From: Paracoccus sphaerophysae
GTDB lineage: Bacteria; Pseudomonadota; Alphaproteobacteria; Rhodobacterales; Rhodobacteraceae
Direction: 5' to 3'
DNA length: 37,835 nt
Assembly: GCF_000763805.1 (NCBI RefSeq)
Contig: NZ_JRKS01000028.1
Coordinates: 1-37,835, forward strand
The position numbers and the translations under genes were made by a program. Of the stretch, positions 26,192-35,647 are shown piece by piece; the first letter of the stretch is position 1; each line of letters opens with the position of its first letter. The notes below the pieces were generated by a model, which saw only the letters and a program-made list of their open reading frames with translations, searched no databases and was not told where the DNA came from.

Positions 26192-26953
26192 GACAAGCGC
26201 GGCATTATAGGCCGACTGGCTGCTGGTGACCGCCTCGGCGCGCACCAGGAATCGGCCGATCAGCTTCTCGAGATTCTTCGGATCGGCAAAGACGGACGGA
26301 GAACCCGAGCCGAACAGCTTGGCCGTTCTGCTGGCGAGTTCCTGTGCCTGACGTTCAACCGGGAGCTTTCCGAACTCCGTCCCCAGACCCAGCGCGCCTT
26401 CCACCACCTTGCGCAGCGGTACGGAGCCCAGAATGTTGTACCATCGCGTCGTATCGGAAGAGTCGGATTCTCCCACTGCCGCGAGTTCGCGCTTTGCGTT
26501 CATTGCAAGCCTGAGATTCCCGTCGACATTGCCGACGCGCCGTTCCAGTTCGGCCACGACATGCCGCTCTGCAACGGTATCGACGAGACCCTTCGCGCGG
26601 GCGCCGCCCTTTCCCATCCCGAAGGCCTCTGCCAGCGCGCGATACCGCTTGTCGCCAAGACGGTTTGCCAGGCTCTTGGGATCGTCGAGGTCCGACTCGA
26701 GCACCTTTCGGATGAAATAGCGGTTATTGGTATCGGCCTCGAGTCCATAGGCGCTAAGCGCCGTCCGCAGCATCCGGTAATCGGATACCAGATCCTCGGC
26801 CGTCTTGACGTCATCGAAATTTTCGCGGAAATGCCGCGTGTCACGAACGACTTCCGCGTCCTGCGCGACAAGTTTCTTTTGCGTCTCCCCGGTTCGGGCG
26901 AGGAGCTTCCAGCCAGCATAACCGCCGCCGCCTATGATGGGCTGGAAGCTCAT
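26180..26953 (-). CDS. DUF1217 flagellar protein
   Basis: A 257-residue mainly helical protein. The start MSFQPIIGGGGYAGWKLLART and VRDTRHFRENFDDVKTAEDL, with RMLRTALSAYGLEADTNNRYFIRKVLESDL, split over several helices, fit DUF1217, a family nearly always found within alphaproteobacterial flagellar loci. The role is unknown. The ATG overlaps the flbT stop by 4 bp, indicating a flaF-flbT-DUF1217 unit. The third-position GC is lower than in the neighbouring ubiB. Confidence 0.85.
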   Translation of the reverse strand: MSFQPIIGGGGYAGWKLLARTGETQKKLVAQDAEVVRDTRHFRENFDDVKTAEDLVSDYRMLRTALSAYGLEADTNNRYFIRKVLESDLDDPKSLANRLGDKRYRALAEAFGMGKGGARAKGLVDTVAERHVVAELERRVGNVDGNLRLAMNAKRELAAVGESDSSDTTRWYNILGSVPLRKVVEGALGLGTEFGKLPVERQAQELASRTAKLFGSGSPSVFADPKNLEKLIGRFLVRAEAVTSSQSAYNAALVLLR

Positions 26954-27351
26954 GACAGCTGCGCAAGAATGCGCGCTTCCCGCGGCAACAGGCTGCGCAA
27001 CTGGCGCAACGCCTGGTAGACGTTTCCGGAGAGCACATCGCCGGTCGCGCGGTCCAGGGCCCTGCGGCTGTCACGATCGTCGAACACGCGGGACAGCTGT
27101 TCGATGCCTTTCAGCAGATCCCGTCGCCCCGGATCAGGCTCGACGTCGCCGGACAGCACGAGCTGGGCTGCATAGCAGACCCGCGCGACCGGTGTTTCGA
27201 CGGCCTCGGGATGGATCGCTTCCTTCAGGCGAAGAATCTTGGCGTTGGGAGTCTTGATGGCAATTTTCGAACGACGGTCGCCGTTCTCGATGACGGCGCC
27301 GTTGATGAGAACGCGCTCGCCAGGTGCAAGTTTGAGGATCAGTCCGCTCAT
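26950..27351 (-). CDS. flbT: Flagellar biosynthesis regulator FlbT
   Basis: A 133-residue protein with LILKLAPGERVLINGAVIENG at the start, AKILRLKEAIHPEA and a helical C-terminus (ALRQLRSLLPREARIL). In Caulobacter FlbT binds the flagellin mRNA leader and represses it until the hook is complete. AAGGA lies before the ATG. It is downstream of flaF and fliC, the partner and the target of this control. Confidence 0.93.
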   Translation of the reverse strand: MSGLILKLAPGERVLINGAVIENGDRRSKIAIKTPNAKILRLKEAIHPEAVETPVARVCYAAQLVLSGDVEPDPGRRDLLKGIEQLSRVFDDRDSRRALDRATGDVLSGNVYQALRQLRSLLPREARILAQLS

Positions 27352-27442
27352 CTTTCATCCTTCAAAGTACTCGCCGCGATGCTGTGAAGCCGTGGACGAA
27401 AACCACGTCGCGGAGCCGCGGGCGAAATGTGACGTCGGACCC

Positions 27443-27808
27443 TCAGACGCCTGCAGCAAAGAGCCCGCGAGCGATTGATCGGTTGATCTCGATCAGAGCC
27501 TCGGGCGACTTGGTCCGGCTTAGAACTCGGGCGGACTCTCGATCGACGAAGCCCGCAATCGAGATCAGCTGTGCACGGAGCGCTTCGGGCAACTCATTCC
27601 CGTCACCCGCCAGGTCGGCAGCGGCGAGGTGCCAGAACTTGCGGTTTTCATGAACCGCCTTCGCCAGCATCGGAAACCCCTGAGTGCCGAGATCTTCACA
27701 GCGCAGCATCTGGGCCGCCAGCCGCGACAGGAGGGCGGCTTCGGCGCGGCGGGGATCAGTCTCGATCGCCGTCGTGGCATTGTAACCGGTGGTCATGTGT
27801 GCCGTCAC
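27443..27808 (-). CDS. flaF: Flagellar biosynthesis regulator FlaF
   Basis: A 121-residue protein matching FlaF: YNATTAIETDPRRAEAALLSRL, NRKFWHLAAADLAGDGNELP, and IAGFVDRESARVLSR. FlaF is needed for flagellin secretion or translation, working opposite FlbT. The start is a GTG at 27808 with GAGGA five bases away; the ATG at 27796 is possible but lacks a good site. It sits between fliC and flbT. Confidence 0.9.
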   Translation of the reverse strand: MTAHMTTGYNATTAIETDPRRAEAALLSRLAAQMLRCEDLGTQGFPMLAKAVHENRKFWHLAAADLAGDGNELPEALRAQLISIAGFVDRESARVLSRTKSPEALIEINRSIARGLFAAGV

Positions 27809-27857
27809 GAATATCCTCGCGCTGGTCTGTTATTGACGAAGCTCACGCGGAGCAGAG

Positions 27858-27885
27858 TGACCGGGGCCGAAGTCGGCCCCGGTCA
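27858..27885 (-). terminator. Perfect 12-bp hairpin after fliC
   Basis: TGACCGGGGCCG and CGGCCCCGGTCA pair perfectly around a 4-nt loop, 6 bp after the flagellin stop. No T-run follows, so it may be an attenuator or 3' stabiliser between fliC and flaF rather than a full stop. Confidence 0.7.
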
Positions 27886-27891
27886 GATTCA

Positions 27892-28725
27892 TCAGCCGCG
27901 GAACAGCGACAGCAGGGCCTGCGGCGCCTGGTTGGCGATCGAGAGCGACTGGGTACCCAGTTGCTGCTGGACCTGCAGAGCCTGCAGACGCGCCGAGACT
28001 TCTTCCATGTCGGCGTCGATCAGCGAACCGATCCCCGAGGTCAGGGTATCCGCCAGTTTGCTGACGAATTCCGACTGGGTCTCGATCCGCTTGGCGACCG
28101 AGCCGAAGCTGGCCGCGGCTTCGATGGAGGCCTTCATCTGGTCCTCGATGTCGGTCAGCGCAGCGGCTGCGCCAGCCGAGGTCGTGACATCGTACCCGTC
28201 CACCGCTGTATGGATCGCGGTGAGATCCTTGGGCGTCACCGCGATATGCGCAGCGGTCACGGTCCCGTCGGACGCACGATCCAGGGACGACAGGATGTTG
28301 ACGTCCGCGGTCTGGGTGCCGTTCACCAGATTGAGCCCGTTGAACTGGGCCGAGTCCATGATCGACTTGATCTGACCCGACATCGCATCGATGTCTTTCT
28401 GGAGCGTGGCACGATCGACGTTCTCACCCTGAGAAGCGACGATCTTGGTCTTGATTTGGTCGAGCAGATTGGTCACCGATTCGGTGGCCGTCCGCGCAAC
28501 CGCGACCGACGATTCGCCCAGCGACAGGGCGTCGCCGATGGCCTTGAAGCCGCTGACGTCCGATTCCATCGTCTTGGCGATTGCCCAGACGGCGGCATTG
28601 TCCTTGGCCGTCGCGACCGACTTGCCGGTCGAAATCTCGTCCTGGGTCTTTGCCATCGACGAGTTGATACCCTTCAGGGTCTGCAGCGCGACCATTGCGC
28701 CATTGTTGGTCAGAATGCTGGACAT
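27892..28725 (-). CDS. fliC: Flagellin
   Basis: A 277-residue short flagellin made mostly of the D0/D1 helical domains. The N-terminal part has SSILTNNGAMVALQTLKGIN and SMAKTQDEISTGKSVATAKD; the C-terminal part has DADMEEVSARLQALQVQQQL and SIANQAPQALLSLF, the usual ending. The central variable part is small (about residues 135-190), so no large surface domain. A near-ideal AAGGAGGACACA precedes the ATG. It is the only flagellin in the window, followed by its regulators flaF and flbT. Confidence 0.96.
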   Translation of the reverse strand: MSSILTNNGAMVALQTLKGINSSMAKTQDEISTGKSVATAKDNAAVWAIAKTMESDVSGFKAIGDALSLGESSVAVARTATESVTNLLDQIKTKIVASQGENVDRATLQKDIDAMSGQIKSIMDSAQFNGLNLVNGTQTADVNILSSLDRASDGTVTAAHIAVTPKDLTAIHTAVDGYDVTTSAGAAAALTDIEDQMKASIEAAASFGSVAKRIETQSEFVSKLADTLTSGIGSLIDADMEEVSARLQALQVQQQLGTQSLSIANQAPQALLSLFRG

Positions 28726-28843
28726 TGTGTCCTCCTTGATACGGACGAATTTGACGTCCGGGTTGAAAGTTCCGGCCTTTCTGACCTGCGGGCTGTTTCC
28801 CCGGCACCATCTGCAGTGCTGTCATCCTATTAACAGGCGACAC

Positions 28844-28854
28844 CTAATGATTAG
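28844..28854. promoter_or_regulatory. Palindrome upstream of fliC
   Basis: CTAATGATTAG is a perfect odd palindrome about 120 bp before the flagellin ATG, between fliC and the FlgN-like gene. I could not fit a confident sigma-28 or sigma-54 promoter around it; an activator site is a guess. Confidence 0.3.
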
Positions 28855-28899
28855 TGAACGTTCCCGCTTTCGCCAAATTTCCAATCCGGAGAATTTTAT

Positions 28900-29214
28900 T
28901 CAAAACCGGCGCGCAGGGTGAGCGAGCCCCGTATCGACGCGCTGGCGCCCGCTGCGGTCGTAGACTTCCAGTCCGCCCGTCAGCCTGAACAGTTCGTTCA
29001 ACCAGTCTCGGGAGGCGACGATACCGTCGCAGGCCGCGTGCGCCAGACCCTGCAGCCGCTCCAGTTGTGCGTTGCACGCGACAGCCTCTTCGGGTGTCAG
29101 CGCACGTCGGGCAACGGAACCCCGGAAGTGATCGAGGGCGCTTTGGCAGCTTTCGGCGTCGCCGGCGACCATGGCCTCACATGCTTTTTCGATAAGATCT
29201 GAACGGTTACGCAT
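28900..29214 (-). CDS. FlgN-like flagellar chaperone
   Basis: A 104-residue helical protein. The ATG at 29214 lies inside the end of the upstream rod-binding gene (8-bp overlap); a GTG at 29223 is the other option. The pattern of two long helices (ACEAMVAGDAESCQSALDHF and ACNAQLERLQGLAHAACDGI) ending in LEVYDRSGRQ recalls the FlgN/FliT class of export chaperones for hook-associated proteins. The similarity is short, so the assignment rests partly on its position in the flagellar block. Confidence 0.65.
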   Translation of the reverse strand: MRNRSDLIEKACEAMVAGDAESCQSALDHFRGSVARRALTPEEAVACNAQLERLQGLAHAACDGIVASRDWLNELFRLTGGLEVYDRSGRQRVDTGLAHPARRF

Positions 29215-29455
29215 CCTGCACACCCATGCGCTGCGTCAGGCCAAGATCCAGGCGCCGGGCAAGGGCGTCGGCATGACCTTCGACGAGAAAAGATGCAAAA
29301 TGCGATTCGCCCGCCCCGCCGCCGAATGCTCCATCCGACATGACAGGCATGACGAGCTTGAGCATTTCGCCGAGAAAAGCAGCCTCGAGCGAATCGCCGG
29401 CCGCAGGCCTTGCGGGAGCCACCGGCATCCCCGCAGGAGAGAATTCTATCTTCAT
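29207..29455 (-). CDS. Rod-binding protein (FlgJ N-domain type)
   Basis: An 82-residue protein equal to the rod-binding part of FlgJ: SLEAAFLGEMLKLVMPVMSD followed by FGGGAGESHFASFLVEG and ALARRLDLGLTQRM. The muramidase half found in enterobacterial FlgJ is absent, as usual in alphaproteobacteria. It is thought to cap or scaffold rod assembly in the periplasm. Divergent from fliK by 111 bp. Confidence 0.85.
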   Translation of the reverse strand: MKIEFSPAGMPVAPARPAAGDSLEAAFLGEMLKLVMPVMSDGAFGGGAGESHFASFLVEGHADALARRLDLGLTQRMGVQDA

Positions 29456-29566
29456 GGTGAGATCCGTTAAATTCCGATCTGTCCAAGTTATCGACGACCG
29501 GTAAATATTTGGTAACCTCCAGGCTGTAAAAGGAGCAGAGATATTTCGGTCTGGCCGGGCAAGCGC

Positions 29567-31417
29567 ATGACATTGGGACTGTTTTCGATATCGATACCGC
29601 TCGCTGGGGCTGGAGGAGCCGCCGGGTCGGTCTTGCGAGGGCCTGTCGGTGACATGGCAAAGGGTTCAGCCGTCGCATTCACCGATCTGCTGGACGCCGG
29701 CGCAGGCGATGCGGACGGCAAGGGCTTGCTGTGTGCGGTCGATTCGCCGGCTGGTACCTCGGATCCCGAAGAGACGGCAGGGAAACAGCCGGGAACCGGT
29801 GACGACGACCAGATCGAACCGGAGTCGTCGCTCGAATCGCCATGCATGATCGACATTGCGATGCGCGAGGCGTCGACCGATCCGGTCGAGGTCGCAGCCG
29901 ATCCCCGACCGGGGGCCCCGCCACCGCCGATCATTCTGATGGCTGCGCTGTCGACGCCGTCAGCCAATGCCGCAGCGACCGTTTCCGTCGAGGAGCCGCT
30001 GCGCTCGGATGCTCCCTCCCATGACGACAGCGGACCCGCCTTGCCAGGCGCGCAGCGAGCCGTGCTGCGACATATCTCCCCGCCGCATCCGCTGGACCTG
30101 AAAGGCGGGGCTCTGCCCGGCGCTTTCGGCGGGCTGCAGGCTGGGCGGACCGGGGTCGACAACCCGGCGTCATCCGACCCGACCTTGTCTGACCCGAGAT
30201 TGCCTGAAGCGGCCGGCGAGGGCGCCAGCGACGCGGTTGAGCCTGTTGGCAGGCTCTGGAAAGCGCCTGGCGTAAGGGACGGGGTGGACACGGATTCTTC
30301 CGCGCAAGGACAGGCGGGATTGCGGCGCCCTTGGGCGACGGGCGGTACCATCGTCGGTGAACTCACCGTCCGGGGCAACGCCCGGATGGCCCACATCCAT
30401 GACGCTCCCGAGGACCCATCACAGTGGTTCCACGATCCGGGACGCCTGCCGCCTCAGTCCGGTCCTCGCCCGGAAGGACTGGCAACCTCGGCCTGGGCGC
30501 CGGTTGCCGACGCGGATCTGTTCCCAGCCTCGTCCCCTCTGCTGTCAAGCGACTCGAAGGCTTCGCCGCAGTCTGTGCCGGCGACTTCCGCGGGCGCTTT
30601 GGCGCCAGGGATCGCGGCAGAATGTACCAATTCAGCCGTCATGCCGAGTATCGACCGTGCGCCATCTCCCGTAATCCTTGGCGCCGATCTGACCATGCCT
30701 CCGCGCGGTGGTGTTGCGGGGCGCAGGGATGAGCGCTCATGGTCGGGCGGCAATTCGGCCTCCGGCCCGATTCCACTGGAACAGACGCCGAGCCACCCGC
30801 GCAGAGACGCGGATGTCGCAACAGGCACTCCCGCGAACGCCCAGGGCGCCACCGAACCCGTCTCCCGAGAAACCATGCGGGTGGTTCCCACCTCGCTGAC
30901 AGAGGCGGGGCAGGCCGCCGCGCCGGTTGATCCCGCCCTTGCTGCTGGCCCGAACGACGCGCCGCGCGGTGAGGTCGTGATCGGACGCGACGATCCCGCC
31001 CATTTCCGTCCGCATCACCGCGCCGAGCCGCATCAACAGATTGCCGATGCCATCGTCCGCACGCGGGATGGCCAGGTCGAAATCCTGCTGGACCCCGTCG
31101 AACTGGGCCGCGTCACGGTTCTGCTGGGCACGGATGACGGTTCGGGACTGGGGATCATCGCGGAACGCCCCGAAACGCTGGACCTCATCCGGCGGCACAG
31201 CGATCAGCTTCTGCGGGATCTGCGCGACAGTGGCATGCCCAATGCCAGCCTTGACTTCATGAAGCATGAAAGCGGCGGGGGACGAGGCGGACAAAGCTTC
31301 CCTCTGCCGGCGTCCGCCGAGACGGCGCGTGACCGGGTCGAAGAAGAAGCTGCTCCCCTCACCTCTGCCGCAGCGCCGAAGCCGCTGGGCATCCACCGCA
31401 TCGACATCAGGCTATAG
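29567..31417 (+). CDS. fliK: Flagellar hook-length control protein FliK
   Basis: A 616-residue protein with a long low-complexity Pro/Ser/Ala-rich front (the molecular ruler) and a C-terminal Flg_hook domain at about residues 485-570 (DGQVEILLDPVELGRVTVLL, then RHSDQLLRDLRDSGMPNASL). It measures hook length and switches export from hook to filament proteins. The ATG at 29567 has no clear Shine-Dalgarno. An AAGGAG sits 7 nt before an in-frame ATT at 29543, eight codons upstream, so the true start may be that ATT. flgD follows by 8 bp. Confidence 0.9.
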   Translation: MTLGLFSISIPLAGAGGAAGSVLRGPVGDMAKGSAVAFTDLLDAGAGDADGKGLLCAVDSPAGTSDPEETAGKQPGTGDDDQIEPESSLESPCMIDIAMREASTDPVEVAADPRPGAPPPPIILMAALSTPSANAAATVSVEEPLRSDAPSHDDSGPALPGAQRAVLRHISPPHPLDLKGGALPGAFGGLQAGRTGVDNPASSDPTLSDPRLPEAAGEGASDAVEPVGRLWKAPGVRDGVDTDSSAQGQAGLRRPWATGGTIVGELTVRGNARMAHIHDAPEDPSQWFHDPGRLPPQSGPRPEGLATSAWAPVADADLFPASSPLLSSDSKASPQSVPATSAGALAPGIAAECTNSAVMPSIDRAPSPVILGADLTMPPRGGVAGRRDERSWSGGNSASGPIPLEQTPSHPRRDADVATGTPANAQGATEPVSRETMRVVPTSLTEAGQAAAPVDPALAAGPNDAPRGEVVIGRDDPAHFRPHHRAEPHQQIADAIVRTRDGQVEILLDPVELGRVTVLLGTDDGSGLGIIAERPETLDLIRRHSDQLLRDLRDSGMPNASLDFMKHESGGGRGGQSFPLPASAETARDRVEEEAAPLTSAAAPKPLGIHRIDIRL

Positions 31418-31425
31418 GATCACTC

Positions 31426-32136
31426 ATGACCACTCTCGCCGCGAATTCGGCTCTCGCCAGTCCCGTTGGGACGCAGCTGCGGGCAGCTGGGGCTCCCGCC
31501 CCCGCGACCGCCAGCGATACCGGGACTGCCCCTGCAGCCTCCGGCTTTTCCGGTGGCGATTTCGAGACGTTTCTCAAGATGCTCACCACGCAGATCAAGC
31601 ATCAGGATCCGCTGAACCCGATGGAGGGTTCGGATTTCGCCGTCCAGCTTGCCACCTTCTCGGGCGTCGAACAGCAAGTTCGGACCAACCAGCTGCTCGA
31701 GCAACTGACGACCGAGCGGGCCGCTGGTCTGGGAACGCTCGCGGGCTGGATCGGCCGAGAGGTCCGAACCACCGCCCCGATCGCGTTCGATGGCACGCCC
31801 GTGACGCTCGATGTCCAGCCGGCCGCGGGCGCGACCGAGGTGCAACTGGTCGCGATCGACCAGCATGGCCGTGAAGCCTCCCGCCAGACCCTGAACCCGA
31901 CGGCTGCCGAGATCCTCTGGGATGGCAGTTCCACGACAGGGCGCGATCTGCCTGCGGGGCTGTACAGCTTCAAGCTGGTCAGCATGAAAGGCGACGAGAT
32001 CCTCAAGACCGAGGCCGTGGGGGCGTACGCTCGCGTCACCGGCGCCGAACTGACCAGCGACGGGGTTCGCCTGACCCTGCCCGGCGGCGCAAGCACGCTG
32101 GAGACCGAGGTGACGGCGCTGAGAGACCCGGCCTGA
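31426..32136 (+). CDS. flgD: Flagellar hook assembly protein FlgD
   Basis: A 236-residue hook-capping scaffold. The conserved N-terminal part is visible at residues about 40-95 ([20 protein letters not shown] and [20 protein letters not shown]), then a FlgD Ig-like/tudor part ([19 protein letters not shown]). An AGGA site lies before the ATG. It forms an operon with fliK. Confidence 0.94.
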   Translation: MTTLAANSALASPVGTQLRAAGAPAPATASDTGTAPAASGFSGGDFETFLKMLTTQIKHQDPLNPMEGSDFAVQLATFSGVEQQVRTNQLLEQLTTERAAGLGTLAGWIGREVRTTAPIAFDGTPVTLDVQPAAGATEVQLVAIDQHGREASRQTLNPTAAEILWDGSSTTGRDLPAGLYSFKLVSMKGDEILKTEAVGAYARVTGAELTSDGVRLTLPGGASTLETEVTALRDPA

Positions 32137-32241
32137 TCCACAGCGCGACGTCAGGCCCGCTCGCCGTGGGGCGGCGCCGCGCCGAAGTGACGTTCGCGCC
32201 GGCCCCTTGCTCCGCGCGGCCGATGCGGCCGGACGCCGCCC

Positions 32242-32269
32242 TTGCGTGTCGGCCGCTTGCCACTATAAC
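32242..32269 (+). promoter_or_regulatory. Putative sigma-70 promoter of carB
   Basis: TTGCGT (32242-32247) and TATAAC (32264-32269) are spaced by 16 bp and lie about 37 bp before the carB ATG. Confidence 0.5.
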
Positions 32270-32305
32270 CCCCGACGATTTGCCGTTGATCTCCGGGGAC
32301 CCGCC

Positions 32306-35300
32306 ATGCCGAAACGTACCGATATCTCCTCGATCCTGATCATCGGCGCCGGTCCCATCGTGATCGGTCAGGCGTGCGAATTCGACTATTCCGGCGCCCA
32401 GGCGTGCAAGGCGCTGCGCGAGGAAGGCTATCGGGTCGTCCTGGTGAACTCGAACCCCGCCACGATCATGACCGATCCGGGCATGGCGGACGCCACCTAC
32501 ATCGAGCCGATCACGCCCGAGATCGTCGAAAAGATCATCGCCGCCGAACGGCCGGACGCCCTGTTGCCGACCATGGGCGGGCAGACCGCGCTGAACACCG
32601 CGCTGGCCCTGGCCGACGCTGGTGTGCTTGAGAAATACGGCGTGGAACTGATCGGCGCGCAGCGCGCCGCCATCGAGATGGCCGAGGACCGCAAGCTCTT
32701 CCGCGAGGCGATGGACCGGATCGGGCTCGAAAATCCGCGCGCCGCGATCATCAGTGCGCCGAAACTGCCAAACGGGCGTTACGACATCTCGGCCGGTGTG
32801 GCCGAGGCGATGGGCGCCCTGGATGAGATCGGTCTGCCGGCGATCATCCGGCCCGCCTTTACCTTGGGCGGCACCGGGGGCGGCGTGGCCTATAACCGCG
32901 ACGATTACGAGGCGATCGTTCGGTCCGGCCTCGATGCCAGCCCGGTTGCCCAGGTTCTGATCGACGAAAGCCTGCTGGGGTGGAAGGAATACGAGATGGA
33001 GGTGGTGCGCGACACCGCCGACAACGCCATCATCGTGTGCTCCATCGAAAACGTCGATCCGATGGGTGTGCATACCGGCGATTCGATCACGGTCGCCCCC
33101 GCGCTGACCCTGACCGACCGCGAATACCAGCGGATGCGGAACGGCTCGATTGCCGTCCTGCGCGAGATCGGCGTCGAGACGGGCGGGTCGAACGTGCAAT
33201 GGGCCGTGAACCCCGCCGACGGCCGCATGGTGGTGATCGAGATGAACCCCCGGGTCTCGCGGTCCTCGGCCCTGGCCTCGAAGGCGACGGGCTTCCCGAT
33301 CGCCAAGATTGCGGCCAAGCTGGCCGTCGGCTACACGCTGGACGAACTCGACAACGACATCACCCAGGTGACGCCGGCCAGCTTCGAGCCGTCCATCGAC
33401 TATGTCGTGACCAAGATCCCGCGCTTTGCGTTCGAGAAATTTCCGGGCTCGAAACCCGAGCTGACCACCGCCATGAAATCCGTGGGCGAGGTCATGGCGA
33501 TCGGCCGGACCTTCCACGAAAGCCTGCAGAAGGCGCTGGCGTCCATGGAGAACGGCCTGACCGGGCTGGACGAGATCGCCATCCCCGGCGCGAGCGAGGA
33601 AGGCAAGCCAGCCTTCATCCGCGCCCTGTCGCAGGCCACCCCCGACCGCATCCGGATCATCGCCGAGGCGATGCGCGCCGATCTGACCGACGACGAGATC
33701 GCCCAGGTCACCCGCTTCGACCCCTGGTTTCTCTCCCGCATCCGCGAGATCGTCGACGCCGAACACGACATCCGCCATCACGGCCTGCCCGCGGACGCCG
33801 CCGGTCTGCGCCGCATCAAGATGATGGGCTTCACGGACGCCCGCCTCGCCCACCTGACCCGCCAGGACGAATCGCGGATCCGCCGCGCCCGTCGCGCCGC
33901 CGGCGTCATCCCGGTCTTCAAGCGCATCGACACCTGCGCGGCCGAGTTCGAGGCCCAGACCCCCTACATGTACTCGACCTACGAAGCCCCCGCGATGGGC
34001 GACGTCGAATGCGAGGCCCGCCCCTCGGACCGCAGGAAGGTCGTCATCCTCGGCGGCGGCCCGAACCGCATCGGCCAGGGGATCGAATTCGACTATTGCT
34101 GCTGCCACGCCTGCTTCGCGCTGACCGAGGCCGGCTATGAGACGATCATGGTCAACTGCAACCCCGAGACCGTCTCGACCGACTACGACACCTCGGACCG
34201 CCTGTATTTCGAGCCGCTGACCCTCGAACACGTCCTCGAAATCCTCCGCGTCGAGCAGGAGAACGGCACCCTGCACGGCGTCATCGTCCAGTTCGGCGGC
34301 CAGACACCGCTCAAGCTCGCCAACGCGCTCGAGGCCGAGGGCATCCCGATCCTCGGCACCACGACCGACGCCATCGACCTCGCCGAGGACCGCGAGCGCT
34401 TCCAGCGCCTCCTCAACGACCTCGGCCTCAAGCAGCCCGTCAACGGCATCGCCCGCTCGCCCGACGAGGCCCGCGAGATCGCCGCCCGCGTCGGCTTCCC
34501 CCTCGTGATCCGCCCCAGCTACGTCCTCGGCGGCCGCGCGATGGAAATCGTGCGCGACATGGACCAGCTCGACCGCTACATCACCCACGCGGTCCAGGTC
34601 TCGGGCAAGAACCCCGTGCTGCTCGACAGCTACCTCTCGGGCGCGATCGAGGTCGACGTCGACGCCCTGTCTGACGGCGAAACCGTCCACGTCTGCGGCA
34701 TCATGGAACATATCGAGGAAGCCGGCGTCCACTCGGGCGACAGCGCCTGCTCGCTGCCGCCGCACACGCTCGACGCAGCCGCCATCGACGAACTCAAGCG
34801 CCAGACCGAGGCAATGGCCCGCGCGCTGAACGTTGTCGGCCTGATGAACGTGCAGTTCGCGATCAAGGACGGCGCGATCTACGTGCTCGAGGTCAACCCG
34901 CGCGCCTCGCGCACCGTCCCCTTCGTCGCCAAGGCCACCGATTCGGCCATCGCCTCGATCGCCGCCCGGCTGATGGCGGGTGAGCCGCTGTCGGCCTTCC
35001 CCCACCGCGCCCCCTACCCCGCGGGCGTCGGCCCCGACACGCCGCTGCCCTACGCCGACCCGCTGACGCTGGCCGACCCGATCACGCCGTGGTTCTCGGT
35101 CAAGGAGGTCGTGCTGCCCTTCGCCCGCTTCCCCGGCGTCGACACGCTGCTCGGCCCCGAGATGCGCTCGACCGGCGAGGTGATGGGCTGGGACCGCAAC
35201 TTCCCGCGCGCCTTCCTCAAGGCCCAGATGGGGGCGGGGACCCATCTGCCCGAGGGCGGCCGCGTCTTCGTCTCGGTCCGCGACACCGACAAGACGCCCG

Positions 35301-35644
35301 AGATGGCCGCCGCGATGCGCGACCTTTCCGCGATGGGCTTTTCGCTCGTGGCGACCGCCGGGACGGCCGATTTCCTGTCCGCCCAGGGGGTTGCGGCCGA
35401 GCGCGTGAACAAGGTCTACGAGGGCCGCCCGAACATCGTCGACCGTCTGAAGAACGGCGACGTGGCGATGGTGCTGAACACCACCGAGGGCACCCAGGCC
35501 ATCGCGGATTCGCGCGACATCCGGTCCGTGGCGCTGTACGACAAGATACCCTACTTCACCACGGCGGCCGGAGCGATCGCCGCCGTGGCCGCGATCCGCT
35601 CACGCGAGGAGGGGGACGTGGGGGTCAGGACGTTGCAGGGGTGA
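32306..35644 (+). CDS. carB: Carbamoyl-phosphate synthase large subunit
   Basis: A 1112-residue protein, slightly longer than the E. coli enzyme (about 1070) as is usual in alphaproteobacteria. It has two homologous ATP-grasp halves: the first begins with [21 protein letters not shown], the second near residue 577 with [19 protein letters not shown]. The MGS-like regulatory domain is at the C-terminus. It makes carbamoyl phosphate from bicarbonate, glutamine-derived ammonia and two ATP, for pyrimidines and arginine; its partner carA is not in the window. The ATG at 32306 begins MPKRTDIS, the family start. Leucine codon choice shifts from CTG to CTC in a block inside the second half. Confidence 0.97.
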   Translation: MPKRTDISSILIIGAGPIVIGQACEFDYSGAQACKALREEGYRVVLVNSNPATIMTDPGMADATYIEPITPEIVEKIIAAERPDALLPTMGGQTALNTALALADAGVLEKYGVELIGAQRAAIEMAEDRKLFREAMDRIGLENPRAAIISAPKLPNGRYDISAGVAEAMGALDEIGLPAIIRPAFTLGGTGGGVAYNRDDYEAIVRSGLDASPVAQVLIDESLLGWKEYEMEVVRDTADNAIIVCSIENVDPMGVHTGDSITVAPALTLTDREYQRMRNGSIAVLREIGVETGGSNVQWAVNPADGRMVVIEMNPRVSRSSALASKATGFPIAKIAAKLAVGYTLDELDNDITQVTPASFEPSIDYVVTKIPRFAFEKFPGSKPELTTAMKSVGEVMAIGRTFHESLQKALASMENGLTGLDEIAIPGASEEGKPAFIRALSQATPDRIRIIAEAMRADLTDDEIAQVTRFDPWFLSRIREIVDAEHDIRHHGLPADAAGLRRIKMMGFTDARLAHLTRQDESRIRRARRAAGVIPVFKRIDTCAAEFEAQTPYMYSTYEAPAMGDVECEARPSDRRKVVILGGGPNRIGQGIEFDYCCCHACFALTEAGYETIMVNCNPETVSTDYDTSDRLYFEPLTLEHVLEILRVEQENGTLHGVIVQFGGQTPLKLANALEAEGIPILGTTTDAIDLAEDRERFQRLLNDLGLKQPVNGIARSPDEAREIAARVGFPLVIRPSYVLGGRAMEIVRDMDQLDRYITHAVQVSGKNPVLLDSYLSGAIEVDVDALSDGETVHVCGIMEHIEEAGVHSGDSACSLPPHTLDAAAIDELKRQTEAMARALNVVGLMNVQFAIKDGAIYVLEVNPRASRTVPFVAKATDSAIASIAARLMAGEPLSAFPHRAPYPAGVGPDTPLPYADPLTLADPITPWFSVKEVVLPFARFPGVDTLLGPEMRSTGEVMGWDRNFPRAFLKAQMGAGTHLPEGGRVFVSVRDTDKTPEMAAAMRDLSAMGFSLVATAGTADFLSAQGVAAERVNKVYEGRPNIVDRLKNGDVAMVLNTTEGTQAIADSRDIRSVALYDKIPYFTTAAGAIAAVAAIRSREEGDVGVRTLQG

Positions 35645-35647
35645 TCC

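Noticed and set aside
32036..35245. Long minus-strand open frame opposite carB
   Set aside because: It is an antisense shadow of carB, rich in Gly, Asp and Arg, with no recognisable domain.
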